Source: Sphingomonadaceae bacterium (lineage in GTDB: Bacteria > Pseudomonadota > Alphaproteobacteria > Sphingomonadales > Sphingomonadaceae). Taken from it: 64,000 nt of DNA. The stretch covers positions 124,001-188,000 of the forward strand of contig JAFAZF010000051.1 in the NCBI GenBank assembly GCA_019239915.1, in the 5' to 3' direction. Position numbers and translations under genes: made by a program. Within the stretch, counting starts at the first letter, position 1, and the number at the start of each line of letters is the position of its first letter. Of the stretch, positions 6,971-15,769 are shown piece after piece. The notes under the pieces are model-generated. The model searched no databases, was not told the origin of the DNA, and saw nothing but the letters and a program-made list of their open reading frames with translations.

Positions 6971-7837
6971 CGGCTACCAGATCCCCGACGCGACCCCTCA
7001 GACGAGATCACGGTCGCGGTCGAAGCGTCTACCGCGCACGCGCTCGCCAAGCTCCTGAACCGCTTTGACGAGGCCGATATCAATCGTGACGCGATCGAAG
7101 CCGCGGTCGACTTGCTCATTGCCGCGCTCGATGCGCGCGACGGTGACACGGACATCGAGGATATCGACGAACGCGAGCCGGACGATCCGGCGGACCCGTC
7201 CTATCCCGAGGCATATGGCGCTGGTAAGCGCATCATGGTCGGACAGGCTGACTTAGCGCGAGAGGATGACGAGCAAGACGATCCGCTGGAAGCCAATGGC
7301 GATGAGGAAGACGGCAACCGCGACGAGGACGACTTCGTGCGTCACGCCGCCAACGGTCCGGGTTGCCCAATCGCCGATCCCGACGTCAGCGTTGATGACG
7401 GCGATCATAGCTCGGGCGATCGTAGCTATGAGGAGTGGCACACGCTCCCAGGCGCACGCCGCCGAGCCGGGCATGTCACTGGCAAGACGGGCGATGGTTG
7501 GGCGATCGACGAAGATGTGGAGCACGACGACAACGATAGCTGCGCTGCCGCCGACGACGATCCGAGCCGGCTGCCCAGCATTGCCTACGGCGACGGCAAG
7601 CCGGGCGATCGCGATGACGATGAACCGTCGCTAAGCTGGCCGCTTGAGCGCTACGAGGTGCAAAGCCATCCTTCGTCTCGTGACGACGTCGATCTTGAGG
7701 AAGGCGCCGAACGCTTGCGGCCCGGCGTCTTCGGTATCGACCAGACCAAGCTGTTGGTCGGCGAGGAGGGGCGACCCGTCACCCGTCGGCTGCTGCCCGG
7801 CGAGGTTGGGTATCGGGCGACGCGGAGGCGGCCATGA
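6963..7837 (+). pseudogene. Acidic hypothetical protein interrupted by an apparent frameshift near base 6998
   Basis: An ATG at 6963, overlapping the previous stop, opens MLDGYQIPDATP but soon runs to a stop. A frame shifted by one base continues from about 6998 as DEITVAVEASTAHALAKLLN and stays open to 7837. It includes helical sequence before the track's TTG start at 7112. Joining the two by one missing base gives one coherent protein of about 290 residues. Most of it is very acidic (for example EREPDDPADPS), with a final conserved-looking block (VFGIDQTKLLVGEEGRPVTR). The stop overlaps the next start (ATGA). Either a sequencing error, a decayed gene or slippage; function unknown. Confidence 0.55.
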
Positions 7838-8082
7838 GCACGCCAACATGCATGAGCTGTCGGCACTGGCAGGCGATCGTCGAGCCCTCGGAAGACGGCA
7901 AGGGCGAGTGCTTCAGGCATCCGCCGCGGATCGTCGGCGCGGTATTCTCGAGGATCGCGCTGCTCGAAGGGCTCAGCGATGCCGACAGTTCGCCCGACTT
8001 CATGGATCGAGCCCGAGCGACGGTCTGGCCCGTAACCTTCGGCGGCAACCGATGCGGCGAGTGGGACACACTCGTCGCGTAG
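7834..8082 (+). CDS. Small cysteine-rich protein (82 aa)
   Basis: The product has four cysteines in a metal-site-like layout: CMSCRHW near the N-terminus, GECFRHPP in the middle, and RCGEWD near the end. Short proteins of this plan are common in phages and alphaproteobacterial mobile regions and probably bind zinc or an iron-sulfur centre; none that I know has a proven job. It overlaps the end of the acidic gene by four bases and is the last gene of that operon. Confidence 0.7.
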   Translation: MSTPTCMSCRHWQAIVEPSEDGKGECFRHPPRIVGAVFSRIALLEGLSDADSSPDFMDRARATVWPVTFGGNRCGEWDTLVA

Positions 8083-8166
8083 CTGTATAGCCGCGCCCGG
8101 ATCGGGCTGGGCGGCCGTCTTGTGTCAGCGGAACACAGCGCGACTTGGTCAGTTAACCAAGCTCTT

Positions 8167-8430
8167 CTAGCGCATGCTCCTGCCCCGGTCAGAGATGGCC
8201 GGGGTTGTTGTGTCAGGCGCCTGCCGCTCGATCTCATCCTCGAGCTGATCCGCGAGGAAAGTGATAGCGGTCGCGTTCGGCACGCGGCCCTTCTCAAGTT
8301 TCGCGCGAGCGATACCTGCCACAGCAGACCAATGCTTGATCGTATCGGGGTAGACGGGCTGGCCTCGCCAGCGGCGCGCGCCAGCAACCGCCATCTCGAG
8401 ATTTTTCAGCAGCGTTCCATCGAGTTGCAT
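8167..8430 (-). CDS. Hypothetical small protein (87 aa)
   Basis: The track ORF starts at 8532, but the first ~34 residues look non-coding in composition, so I prefer the internal ATG at 8430 (MQLDGTLLKNLEMAVAGA). The body is helical with a block TIKHWSAVAGIARAKLEKG and a C-terminal helix FLADQLEDEIERQ. It is the last gene before the tRNA that borders the island. No family recognised; the start is uncertain. Confidence 0.5.
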   Translation of the reverse strand: MQLDGTLLKNLEMAVAGARRWRGQPVYPDTIKHWSAVAGIARAKLEKGRVPNATAITFLADQLEDEIERQAPDTTTPAISDRGRSMR

Positions 8431-8576
8431 TCGAGCCGTATGGAGCAGGGGAGGGCGGCTGTCGCCAGCGGAAGCGTCCGCGCCGTACAAATTCCGTGGG
8501 TGCCGGGTGGAGACAATGCGGCTAACGAGCAACCCGACCTGTGCGCCGATAACCCACCTAAGTTCTTGAAAAGAAA

Positions 8577-8653
8577 TGGTGTCCCCGACAGGATTCGAAC
8601 CTGTGGCCCTCAGATTAGGAATCTGATGCTCTATCCTGCTGAGCTACGGGGAC
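8577..8653 (-). tRNA. tRNA-Arg (anticodon CCT), with encoded CCA
   Basis: Read on the minus strand, the 77 bases form a full cloverleaf. The acceptor stem is GTCCCCG/CGGGGAC; the D-arm carries GCTCAGCAGGATAGAGC; the anticodon arm is TCAGA-TTCCTAA-TCTGA with anticodon CCT; the T-arm is ACAGG-TTCGAAT-CCTGT. The 3' end encodes A plus CCA. CCT reads AGG codons for arginine. The 3' end faces the phage-like island, so this gene is the probable chromosomal attachment site of that element. Confidence 0.95.
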
Positions 8654-8708
8654 CCGGCAGCCGTTTAGCCGAAGCCGGGCTCTCAAGGCTAGAGGATGTC
8701 GCCGCCGC

Positions 8709-9026
8709 TCAGGCCGGGCGGCTCATGTCGGACGTGATCGCCGCCAGCGCGAAGGCCATTGCGCGCTCGCCCTTGTCGAAGGCGAGGCGGACGGCGCCGG
8801 CTTCGAGCCCCACCACCTTGGCGGGGATGGTTCCGGCATCGGGGTGATGCAGCTTCACGGCGCGGCCGATCTCGACCTTTGCGCGCGTCTCGATCGTGGC
8901 GCCTTTGCCCGAGATGTCGCGCAGCGCGGCAGGCGACGGCCTGTCGGCGATGAGGATGCACATGCGGCGGCGGCGCCATGGCGTCGCCATCTTGTGCTTG
9001 GTCGGAAATCGCAGTGCAGCGCCCAT
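8709..9026 (-). CDS. PilZ-domain protein
   Basis: The 105 residues have the layout of a single-domain PilZ protein: a basic N-terminal stretch with consecutive arginines (PWRRRRMCI), then an LRDISGKGATIET block that corresponds to the (D/N)xSxxG motif, then beta strands. PilZ domains bind cyclic di-GMP through the N-terminal arginines and the xSxxG motif. The key motif is present here (DISGKG), so binding is plausible. It is a stand-alone gene on the backbone side of the tRNA and is typical of sphingomonads, which often have several such proteins. Confidence 0.8.
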   Translation of the reverse strand: MGAALRFPTKHKMATPWRRRRMCILIADRPSPAALRDISGKGATIETRAKVEIGRAVKLHHPDAGTIPAKVVGLEAGAVRLAFDKGERAMAFALAAITSDMSRPA

Positions 9027-9146
9027 CGCCCCAACGCCTCGTGATCGTGTCGGGATGAGGCTAGGCCGGCGATCGTCAGCAAATGGTTAACGCCAGTCTA
9101 AGCTTTCGTGATTCAGAACGCCGCAGTTCGAGCTCCACATGCTCTC

Positions 9147-9207
9147 GAGCCTGTTGCAGGGGCTCCCGCCGCCTTTAGCGGCAGCGAGGGCAGCCCTGCA
9201 CAGGCTC
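9147..9207. other. Long imperfect hairpin between the SPOR and PilZ genes
   Basis: GAGCCTGT pairs with ACAGGCTC, then GCAGGG with CCCTGC, then further GC-rich pairing up to a CTTTA loop. The whole covers about 60 bases in the 207-base gap between two minus-strand genes. There is no clear T-run on either side, so it may be a factor-dependent terminator, a processing element or a repeat relic. Nothing else is visible in this gap. Confidence 0.45.
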
Positions 9208-9233
9208 GGCATCAGACGGATTTTAGACGTGCC

Positions 9234-10340
9234 TCAGCGCGTCGGCACCGCGAAGCAGGCGAGGCCGGCCGCCTGCGCGGCGGCGCAACCCTTCGTGGCG
9301 GCGGCCTTGCTCGCGAACGGCCCAGCCTGAAGGCGCGTCATCGCGCCTGCCGCCGAGGTATAGTGCGAGAAGCCGCCGAGTGCGCCGCTCGCCTTCTTCC
9401 ACGCCGCCTCGGCCGCACCGGCGCTGCCATAGGCGCCGAGCTGAATGCGCCACTTGCCGCCGCTCGCAGGCGCCGCCGCGGTCGTCTCGGCCTTCACCTT
9501 GGGCGCCGCGGTTTCCGCCTTCGGCTTGGCGACCGCGGCCTCGTCGGTCTTGGCTTTTCTCTCGGGCGCCGGCGCGGCGCTCGCCGTCTCGACCGCAGGG
9601 GGTGTCGCCGCAGCCGACGGCTTCACGCGCTTGCCGCCGCGCGGGGAGGGCGTCGCTTCGTTCGCGGTTTCGGGTTGCGACGGTGGCAGCGAGAAGGCCT
9701 GGATGCCCGGTGTCGTTCCCGGCAGCGCCGGACCTGCCTTCTGGATCGCCTGCGCCTGCGCGAGCGAGCCGACGACCGGCGTCGGCTGCGCCATCGTCTG
9801 CGCGAGCGCGAGACCCTTCTGCTTGTCATCGGCGGAGAGATACTGGTCCATCTGCTGCAGGCTGTTGCCGGCCTGCGGCAGCCCGGCGGCCGACGCGCGG
9901 GTCATATAGGCATAGGCGTGCGGCCAGTCCTTGGGCCCGAAGTCGCCGTTGAAAAGCGCCGTACCGACGACGTACTGCGCGCGCGGATCGCCCTTGTCGG
10001 CGGCCTTGCGCAGCCAGGGCATCGCGGCGGCGCGATCGCCGTTCTGGAACAGGATCAGGCCATATTGCGCCGTCGCCTGGACGTGGCCCTGCTCGGCGGC
10101 TTTCTTGTACCAGCCCTGCGCCTTGGCGACGTCGGCCGGGACGCCCTTGCCGAGCTTGTAGGCCTGTCCGAGGTTGAATTCGGCATCGGCATCGCCCGCC
10201 GTTGCGGCCGGCTGCCACTCCTTGACTGCCGCGGCATAATCGCCGCGCTGCCAGGCTTCGATACCCTGCTTGACGTCGGCGATCGCCGGCGCCGCCAACC
10301 CCGCCGCGGCGGCCGCAGCCAGGAACATCGTACGCTTCAT
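9234..10340 (-). CDS. Secreted Sel1/TPR-repeat protein with C-terminal SPOR domain
   Basis: I start at the ATG (10340) that gives a signal peptide (MKRTMFLAAAAAAGLAAPAIA); the track ORF begins upstream of it. Residues about 25-175 hold Sel1-like repeats (GDADAEFNLGQAYKLGKGV, then WYKKAAEQGHVQATAQYG and WLRKAADKGDPRAQYVVG). A long Ala/Pro/Lys linker follows, and the last ~75 residues form a SPOR domain (WRIQLGAYGSAGAAEAAW, then TRLQAGPFAS). SPOR domains bind denuded glycan strands of peptidoglycan, often at the septum. The protein is thus probably periplasmic and linked to the cell wall or division. Confidence 0.85.
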   Translation of the reverse strand: MKRTMFLAAAAAAGLAAPAIADVKQGIEAWQRGDYAAAVKEWQPAATAGDADAEFNLGQAYKLGKGVPADVAKAQGWYKKAAEQGHVQATAQYGLILFQNGDRAAAMPWLRKAADKGDPRAQYVVGTALFNGDFGPKDWPHAYAYMTRASAAGLPQAGNSLQQMDQYLSADDKQKGLALAQTMAQPTPVVGSLAQAQAIQKAGPALPGTTPGIQAFSLPPSQPETANEATPSPRGGKRVKPSAAATPPAVETASAAPAPERKAKTDEAAVAKPKAETAAPKVKAETTAAAPASGGKWRIQLGAYGSAGAAEAAWKKASGALGGFSHYTSAAGAMTRLQAGPFASKAAATKGCAAAQAAGLACFAVPTR

Positions 10341-10505
10341 CTTCTGCCCCCGTTGAGACGGTAACAACCCCAGGGTCCTATAAGCGGCGTGCCGGCCTCG
10401 CGCCGCAACTAAATTCGCGCGCCGTCCCAGCACGGCAAGCGCGCGTTAACCGTATCTTAGCCCTGACATGCGACCTCTCCGCGAAGGACCGACAGGGAAC
10501 CTTCG

Positions 10506-10913
10506 ATGAGCGAAGCCTTGCACAAGGGGCGTGCAGAGATCGCCGCACGGATGCTGATCGGGCGCGGGGGCGCCGAGCATGCAGCATGCGCACGGATCGG
10601 CTGGGGCGGGGGACCGTCCTCCGGCCCGCGCATCGCGCGCGTCGCCAACCGCCACGCACGGCCGCAGCATATCGCCACCGCCTTCGCGCCGGCGCCGGTC
10701 GGAACGCTTGACGATGCGGGAGGGCGCAAGGCCGCCTTCACGCTTCGCCTCGACGCGCAGCGCCATGCGCGGCTGCGCGACGCTTGCGCCGCCAGCCAGC
10801 GCTCGGCGCAGCAGCTCGTCACGCAGGCGCTCGACCATTTCCTCGCCGCGGTGAGCGGCCCTCAACTCGAAACGAGCGCCGCGGGCGCCATCATCCGGAC
10901 CGGAGGCATTTGA
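10506..10913 (+). CDS. Hypothetical protein with ribbon-helix-helix-like C-terminal half
   Basis: The 135 residues have a basic N-terminal part and, from about residue 78, a block (AFTLRLDAQRHARLRDACA, then SAQQLVTQALDHFLA) that fits a ribbon-helix-helix DNA-binding fold: one beta strand with alternating residues and two helices. It ends two bases before the SPOR lipoprotein gene, so the two form an operon. In sphingomonads such a gene may relate to a ParA/MinD-like partner, but no partner is seen here. Function not established. Confidence 0.6.
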   Translation: MSEALHKGRAEIAARMLIGRGGAEHAACARIGWGGGPSSGPRIARVANRHARPQHIATAFAPAPVGTLDDAGGRKAAFTLRLDAQRHARLRDACAASQRSAQQLVTQALDHFLAAVSGPQLETSAAGAIIRTGGI

Positions 10914-10914
10914 C

Positions 10915-12468
10915 ATGAAGACTAGCTGGGCGAAGCTCGCCTGCTCGAGCCTGGTGCTTGGCACCCTCGCGATCGGCTGCACGCCGACCGCCAACCTTCA
11001 TCCCGACACGCTGGCTTCGAGCGGGCCGAAGGCGACCAAGCTCGCCGCGCGCTCGGCGGCGCAGGCCAAGGCCTATCTCGCCGCGCACAAGCCCGCCAAG
11101 GCGATCGCGCCGGCGGAGACCGCCGTCGCCGCCGCGCCCGAGAATGTCGGCTATCGCGTGCTCCTCGGCCAGGCCTATCTCCAGGCCGGCCGCTTCGCTT
11201 CGGCGGAGACCGCGCTCGGCCAGGCGCTGACGCTCGATCCGGCGAGTCCGAGCGCGGGGCTCAACCTCGCGCTGGCCCAGGTCGCCGAGGGCAAGCAGAC
11301 CGATGCGCGCGCCACGCTGCAGCAAGTCCGCGAGGGCATCGCGCCGGCCGATCTCGGTCTGGCGCTGGCGCTCGCCGGCGCGCGGGAGGATGCCGTCAAC
11401 ACGCTTGCCGGCGTCGCCCGCAGCCCCCAGTCGACGCCGAAGGTTCGCCAGAACCTCGCCTTCGCGCTGGCGCTCGCCGGCCGCTGGAAGGAAGCGCGCG
11501 CGGTTGCCGCGCAGGATCTCGCGCCGAACGACGTGGACGCCCGCTTGAAGCAGTGGGCGACGCTCGCCGAACCAAAGAGCGCCAACGATCAGGTCGCGAG
11601 CGTGCTCGGCGTCCATCCGGCTGCGGATCCCGGCGAGCCGACGATGCTCGCGCTCGCCCAGCCGGCCACGTCGACCGCCGTCGCCGCCGCCGATCCGGCT
11701 CCGCTCGCCGCGCCGGTGCAGGCGCGGGACACTGCTCCGGTCGCCTCGGTCGCCGCTGCCGATCCGGCTCCCGCGCCCGCCGCGGCGCCGACGATCGTCG
11801 CCGATGCCACTCCGGCCGGCGGCGGATCGCCTGCGGTCAGCTACTTCTATCCCGGTGAGGACGACGTCACCCATTTCGTGACGCCGACCGGCAATCCACG
11901 CGTCAGCTCGAGCAAGCCGATGGTCACTGCCGACGAGGCGACGCCGCGCGTGAGCCTGCGCAAGCCTGTCGCGGTCGCTGCCAGCACGCCGAAGACGCCG
12001 AAGCTGCTCGCGCGGCGCGAGGCGCCGAAGGCGTGGCCGCACGCGGCAGGCGGCGACTTCGTCGTCCAGCTCGGCGCCTACTCGCGCTCGGACGCGGTGC
12101 AGGCGGCGTGGGCGACCGACGGCCATTATCTTCAGGCGGCTGCGTTCACGCCGTCGAGCGCGACCTATGCCGGGCCGCGCCACCGCCAGCTCTATCGGCT
12201 CTCGATCGCGGGCTTCAAATCCCATGACGAGGCGTTCGACGTCTGCCTGCGCATCCGCGCCAAGGGCGGCCGTTGCTTCGTCCGCGCCGCGCAGGGCGAC
12301 CAGCTCGCAGCCTGGTTCAAGGGCGGCAGCGCGCTCGCGCTGCGCGGCCCGGTGCCGAAGCCGCTGCCCGCTCCGGCGCAGAAGATCGCCCAGCGCGCGC
12401 TGCCGGTGAAGCCGGTCTCGGCGCAGGCCGGCCCACGCAACAAGGGGATCGTGATCGCCCTCAAATAA
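10915..12468 (+). CDS. TPR lipoprotein with SPOR domain
   Basis: The 517-residue protein begins with a lipoprotein signal peptide whose lipobox is LAIGC (Cys22). Residues about 45-210 are TPR-like helices (ENVGYRVLLGQAYLQAGRFA, then ALGQALTLDPASPSAGLNLA). A long Ala/Pro linker follows. A SPOR domain lies at about 378-455 (DFVVQLGAYSRSDAVQAAW, then RLSIAGFKSHDEAFDVC). It is probably an outer-membrane lipoprotein that contacts peptidoglycan, similar in plan to the secreted SPOR protein on the other side of this locus. A hairpin follows the stop codon. Confidence 0.85.
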   Translation: MKTSWAKLACSSLVLGTLAIGCTPTANLHPDTLASSGPKATKLAARSAAQAKAYLAAHKPAKAIAPAETAVAAAPENVGYRVLLGQAYLQAGRFASAETALGQALTLDPASPSAGLNLALAQVAEGKQTDARATLQQVREGIAPADLGLALALAGAREDAVNTLAGVARSPQSTPKVRQNLAFALALAGRWKEARAVAAQDLAPNDVDARLKQWATLAEPKSANDQVASVLGVHPAADPGEPTMLALAQPATSTAVAAADPAPLAAPVQARDTAPVASVAAADPAPAPAAAPTIVADATPAGGGSPAVSYFYPGEDDVTHFVTPTGNPRVSSSKPMVTADEATPRVSLRKPVAVAASTPKTPKLLARREAPKAWPHAAGGDFVVQLGAYSRSDAVQAAWATDGHYLQAAAFTPSSATYAGPRHRQLYRLSIAGFKSHDEAFDVCLRIRAKGGRCFVRAAQGDQLAAWFKGGSALALRGPVPKPLPAPAQKIAQRALPVKPVSAQAGPRNKGIVIALK

Positions 12469-12492
12469 GCGGGGCGCGATCCGAAAGGGGGA

Positions 12493-12520
12493 GGGCGGCT
12501 AACCGAGCGGTTGGCCGCCC
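12493..12520. terminator. Bidirectional terminator-like hairpin between convergent genes
   Basis: GGGCGGC...GCCGCCC forms a GC-rich palindrome followed on the plus strand by CTTTAT. It sits between the stop of the SPOR lipoprotein gene and the convergent pseudo-dihydroorotase gene, whose TAG stop lies within the hairpin. The weak T-run makes strength uncertain. Confidence 0.55.
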
Positions 12521-13752
12521 TTTATCGTCTTGAGCACTCGGCCCTGGACGGGCAGCCCATCGAACGGCGTGTTGCCGGCGATCCCCGGCATCCCGTCCGA
12601 GTCGATTCGCCAAGGCGCATCGGGATCGACAAGGATGAGATCGGCCTCCTCGCCGACCGCGACCTTCCCGCCGGGCAGGCCGAGCAGCGCCGCCGGCCGC
12701 GACGAGATCAGCTCGAACAGGCGTGGCAGCCCGATGATCTCGTCGCGCACGAGGCCGAGCGCGAGCGGCAGCAGCGTCACCGCGCCCGCCGCACCTGGGC
12801 TGGCATCCGCATAGGGCAGGCGCTTGGCCTCGGGGCCGCGCGGATCGTGGCCCGAGCAGAGAATATCGATCGTGCCGTCGGCGACCGCCTCGAGCGCCGC
12901 GCGGCGATCGTCTTCGGAACGCAGCGGCGGCGAGAGCCGCGCGAAGGTGCGGAACGGGCCGATCGCCTGATCGGAGAGCAGGAGATGCGCCGGCGTCGCG
13001 CCGCACGTGACCTTGAGCCCGCGCCGTTTGGCTTGCCGCACGAGATCGAACGCCGTGCGGGTGCTGAGCTGGCGGAAGTGCAGCCGCGCGCCGGTCTCCT
13101 CGAGGAGCATCAGATCGCGCGCCACTGCCATCGCCTCCGCGATCGCCGGCGCAGCAGGAAGACCGAGCCGGGTTGCAGTCTCGCCCGCGGTCGCGACGGC
13201 GCCGGCGGCGAGGCCGCCATCCTCGGCATGCGCGATGACCGTGAGATCGAGCGCGGCCGCATAGGCGAGCAGCTGGTGCATCAGCCGCGAATCCGCGATC
13301 CAGCCGCGCCCGGTCGCGACCGCGCACGCGCCCGCCGCCTTCATCAGACCGATCTCGGCGAGCTCCCTGCCGTTGAGGCCGCGCGTCGCCGCGGCGATCG
13401 GATGGATCCAGACCTTCGGTTTGCCTGCCGCCGCGGCGCGCTGGACGAGCGCGGGCTCGTCGAGCGGCGGCGATTGATCCGGCATCAGCCCGGCGCGGGT
13501 GATTCCGCCGGCGGTGAAGGCGGCGAGATCGATCGCCATCGCACCGACGTCGACGATGCCCGGCGCGATCAGCGCGCCCTTGGCGTCCGCGACGATCTCG
13601 CAGCGTGCGATGGTACCGGGCGAGAGGTGACCGATCACCGCGATACGGCCATCTTCCATCAGCACGTCACCGGGCGTGATCGTGCCGGCCTGCGGATCGA
13701 CGATGCGGCCGTGGCGCACCGCGACGCGGCCGGCGGTGGGTTTGGCGGTCAT
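12499..13752 (-). CDS. pyrX: Dihydroorotase-like protein, probably non-catalytic (PyrC'/PyrX type)
   Basis: This 417-residue amidohydrolase-fold protein lies directly downstream of pyrB. Active dihydroorotases carry an HxH metal motif after APGxxD; here the same place reads APGIVDVGAMAIDL, without the histidines. The usual H-V-S metal histidine is also lost (LHFRQLSTR), and the TDHAPH block is changed (CSGHDPRGPEAKR). In pseudomonads such inactive homologues (PyrC') are structural partners that hold aspartate transcarbamoylase together. The best reading is a scaffold for PyrB, with the active dihydroorotase encoded elsewhere. Databases often call it simply dihydroorotase. Confidence 0.8.
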   Translation of the reverse strand: MTAKPTAGRVAVRHGRIVDPQAGTITPGDVLMEDGRIAVIGHLSPGTIARCEIVADAKGALIAPGIVDVGAMAIDLAAFTAGGITRAGLMPDQSPPLDEPALVQRAAAAGKPKVWIHPIAAATRGLNGRELAEIGLMKAAGACAVATGRGWIADSRLMHQLLAYAAALDLTVIAHAEDGGLAAGAVATAGETATRLGLPAAPAIAEAMAVARDLMLLEETGARLHFRQLSTRTAFDLVRQAKRRGLKVTCGATPAHLLLSDQAIGPFRTFARLSPPLRSEDDRRAALEAVADGTIDILCSGHDPRGPEAKRLPYADASPGAAGAVTLLPLALGLVRDEIIGLPRLFELISSRPAALLGLPGGKVAVGEEADLILVDPDAPWRIDSDGMPGIAGNTPFDGLPVQGRVLKTIKGGQPLG

Positions 13753-13782
13753 GCCACTCGCCCGAGGACGAGCCGAAGAGGC

Positions 13783-13866
13783 CCGTTCGCACTGAGCGCA
13801 GTCGAAGTGCGTGCCCCAAGCGCCTCCTTCGCGGCTCGCCCTTCGACTACGCTCAGGACGAACGGG
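13783..13866. repeat. REP-like inverted repeat (family A) between pyrB and pyrX
   Basis: The arms read CCGTTCGCACTGAGCGCAGTCGAAG and, inverted, CTTCGACTACGCTCAGGACGAACGG with a ~30-base spacer. This is one of at least eight copies of the same element in the window. It lies in the 139-base gap between the two pyrimidine genes. Confidence 0.8.
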
Positions 13867-13891
13867 GAGGGGGAGGAGGTCGGAGCGACCA

Positions 13892-14884
13892 TTACCACCC
13901 CGGCACCCCTCGTCGCCCGCGCGTCAGCACGTCGAGGCAGGCCATGCGCACCGCGACGCCGGTCTCGACCTGCTCGGTGATCGCGGAAACGCGGGGATCG
14001 TCGGCGACGTCGCTGGTGATCTCGATGCCGCGGTTCATCGGCCCGGGATGCATCACCAGCGCATCGGGCGCGGCGCGCGACAGGCGCTCGCGCGTCAGGC
14101 CGTAGAGCGCGTGATATTCGCGCGTCGAGGGCACGAAGCCGCCCTCCATCCGCTCGTTCTGGACGCGCAGCATCATCACCACGTCGGCACCGTCGAGGCC
14201 GGCATCCATGTCGCTGAACGGCGTCACGCCCATGCGCTCGACCGCTGCCGGCATCAGCGTCGGCGGTGCGACGACGCGAACCTCGGCGGCGAGCGCGGTC
14301 AAGGCGAGGATGTTCGAACGGGCGACGCGGCTGTGCAGCACGTCGCCGCAGATCGCGACGACCAGATTCTCGATCCGGCCCTTGCGGCGGCGGATGGTCA
14401 GCGCGTCGAGCAGCGCCTGGGTAGGATGCTCGTGGCGGCCGTCGCCGGCGTTCAAGACCGGGCAATCGACCTTGTCCGCGATCAGCTGCACCGCGCCGCT
14501 CGCATCGTGGCGGATCACGATCACGTCGGGCCGCATCGCGTTCAGTGTCGCGGTGGTGTCGAGCAGCGTCTCGCCCTTCTTCACGCTCGATTGGGCGACC
14601 GCCATGTTGACGACGTCCATGCCGAGCCGCTTGCCGGCGATCTCGAAGCTCAGCAGCGTACGGGTGGAGTTCTCGAAGAAGGCGTTGATCTGGGTGAGGC
14701 CGGCGAGCAGCGGGTCGTGCTTGGTGGTGGCGCGATTGAACGCGATCCACTTCTCCGCCTCGTCGAGCAGATAGACGATCTCGTGCGGCTGCAGCCCCTC
14801 GATGCCGGTGAGATGGCGATGCGGGAAGGCGTGAACGCCCGAGCCCGGCTCGATCGCTTCGGGCATGGGCGGGGAGGCGTTCAT
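13892..14884 (-). CDS. pyrB: Aspartate carbamoyltransferase catalytic subunit
   Basis: PyrB joins carbamoyl phosphate and aspartate in the second step of pyrimidine synthesis. Diagnostic motifs are [19 protein letters not shown] (carbamoyl phosphate binding), [13 protein letters not shown], and [12 protein letters not shown] near the C-terminus. I use the ATG at 14884 ([10 protein letters not shown]), which gives 330 residues; an upstream ATG (14923) would add 13 residues. The neighbour downstream is the pseudo-dihydroorotase, as in pyrBC' operons of pseudomonads. No pyrI regulatory-subunit gene is seen. Confidence 0.92.
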   Translation of the reverse strand: MNASPPMPEAIEPGSGVHAFPHRHLTGIEGLQPHEIVYLLDEAEKWIAFNRATTKHDPLLAGLTQINAFFENSTRTLLSFEIAGKRLGMDVVNMAVAQSSVKKGETLLDTTATLNAMRPDVIVIRHDASGAVQLIADKVDCPVLNAGDGRHEHPTQALLDALTIRRRKGRIENLVVAICGDVLHSRVARSNILALTALAAEVRVVAPPTLMPAAVERMGVTPFSDMDAGLDGADVVMMLRVQNERMEGGFVPSTREYHALYGLTRERLSRAAPDALVMHPGPMNRGIEITSDVADDPRVSAITEQVETGVAVRMACLDVLTRGRRGVPGW

Positions 14885-15109
14885 CAAAGGCGAGGCTCTA
14901 TGCGGGTGAGGAGAGAAGCTCAAGCCCGCCCGCTCAAACCAAACCCAGTGTCAGCAAGCGGTAACTGCCATCGCGGCGTTGAGAAACCGACGGACACTAG
15001 CCCGATGGCGGAAGGTCCTCATCGCGCATTGTTCTCAGACCATCAGAAGAGCAAATTTCCAAATCGGCGGTCGATCGCGTCTTTAGAAGTTTGCTGCACT
15101 CCTGATCCG

Positions 15110-15769
15110 TCATGCCGAATATGTTGTGATGGCATTCGTCTCCAGAAGACGAGTCTGATTGGACGAGGCGGGCGGTTGCCGGTAACTCATCTGCGCTAAA
15201 TCGCCAAAATGCTGATGGCGACCCACGAAGTCTCCTAGGATAATACTGCTCGATGTGCCGACATATTCCAGCACCGTGATCGAGCACGCACTGTAACTCG
15301 ATAACGGAGATGCCTCCGCCGGTCGAGTTTTTGAAAGCAAGCCGGTTATAGCGACGCTTCCGCTGGTCATAATGTTCTGGTGGAAGGAGACTGATATAGA
15401 GCTTAGATTCCACCCTCGGCCTCTTAATTTCTCTTGAAGATCGGCCAGCGTTTCGACCGTCTCAATCGGAAAATCTCCGCTTCCATCATCGAATTGTACT
15501 TCGAAACGTCCAGACGCAAGGCAGAGGATTTCAAAAGAGTCGAACCCTCGATAGCCAATAATCATAATACCACCGTCGGGATCAGGAAGGACGGTGATTT
15601 CATCGACCTGTGCCAGCGAAAATATGGTGATGCAGAGCCCGGCATTTTCTCTGGCGAGCTGGCCGGACGGAATGCCTTCGCCATACCGCCATCCGAACGG
15701 AAGTTCGGCGGTAGCGGCGACTTCGCGAAACGCACGCATGGCACCAGGGGAGGTCAGATCAGGTAGCAT
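15110..15769 (-). CDS. Hypothetical accessory protein (219 aa)
   Basis: This gene is visibly lower in GC than its neighbours and fills, with its upstream partner, a 0.9-kb patch between pyrB and ruvX. The N-terminal half reads as mixed alpha/beta with GWRYGEGIPSGQLAREN and GGIMIIGYRGFDSFEILC. The C-terminal half is serine-rich. No signal peptide or known active site is visible. Its start overlaps the end of the 90-residue gene by 11 bases, so the two are translated as a pair. I do not recognise a family. Confidence 0.65.
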   Translation of the reverse strand: MLPDLTSPGAMRAFREVAATAELPFGWRYGEGIPSGQLARENAGLCITIFSLAQVDEITVLPDPDGGIMIIGYRGFDSFEILCLASGRFEVQFDDGSGDFPIETVETLADLQEKLRGRGWNLSSISVSFHQNIMTSGSVAITGLLSKTRPAEASPLSSYSACSITVLEYVGTSSSIILGDFVGRHQHFGDLAQMSYRQPPASSNQTRLLETNAITTYSA

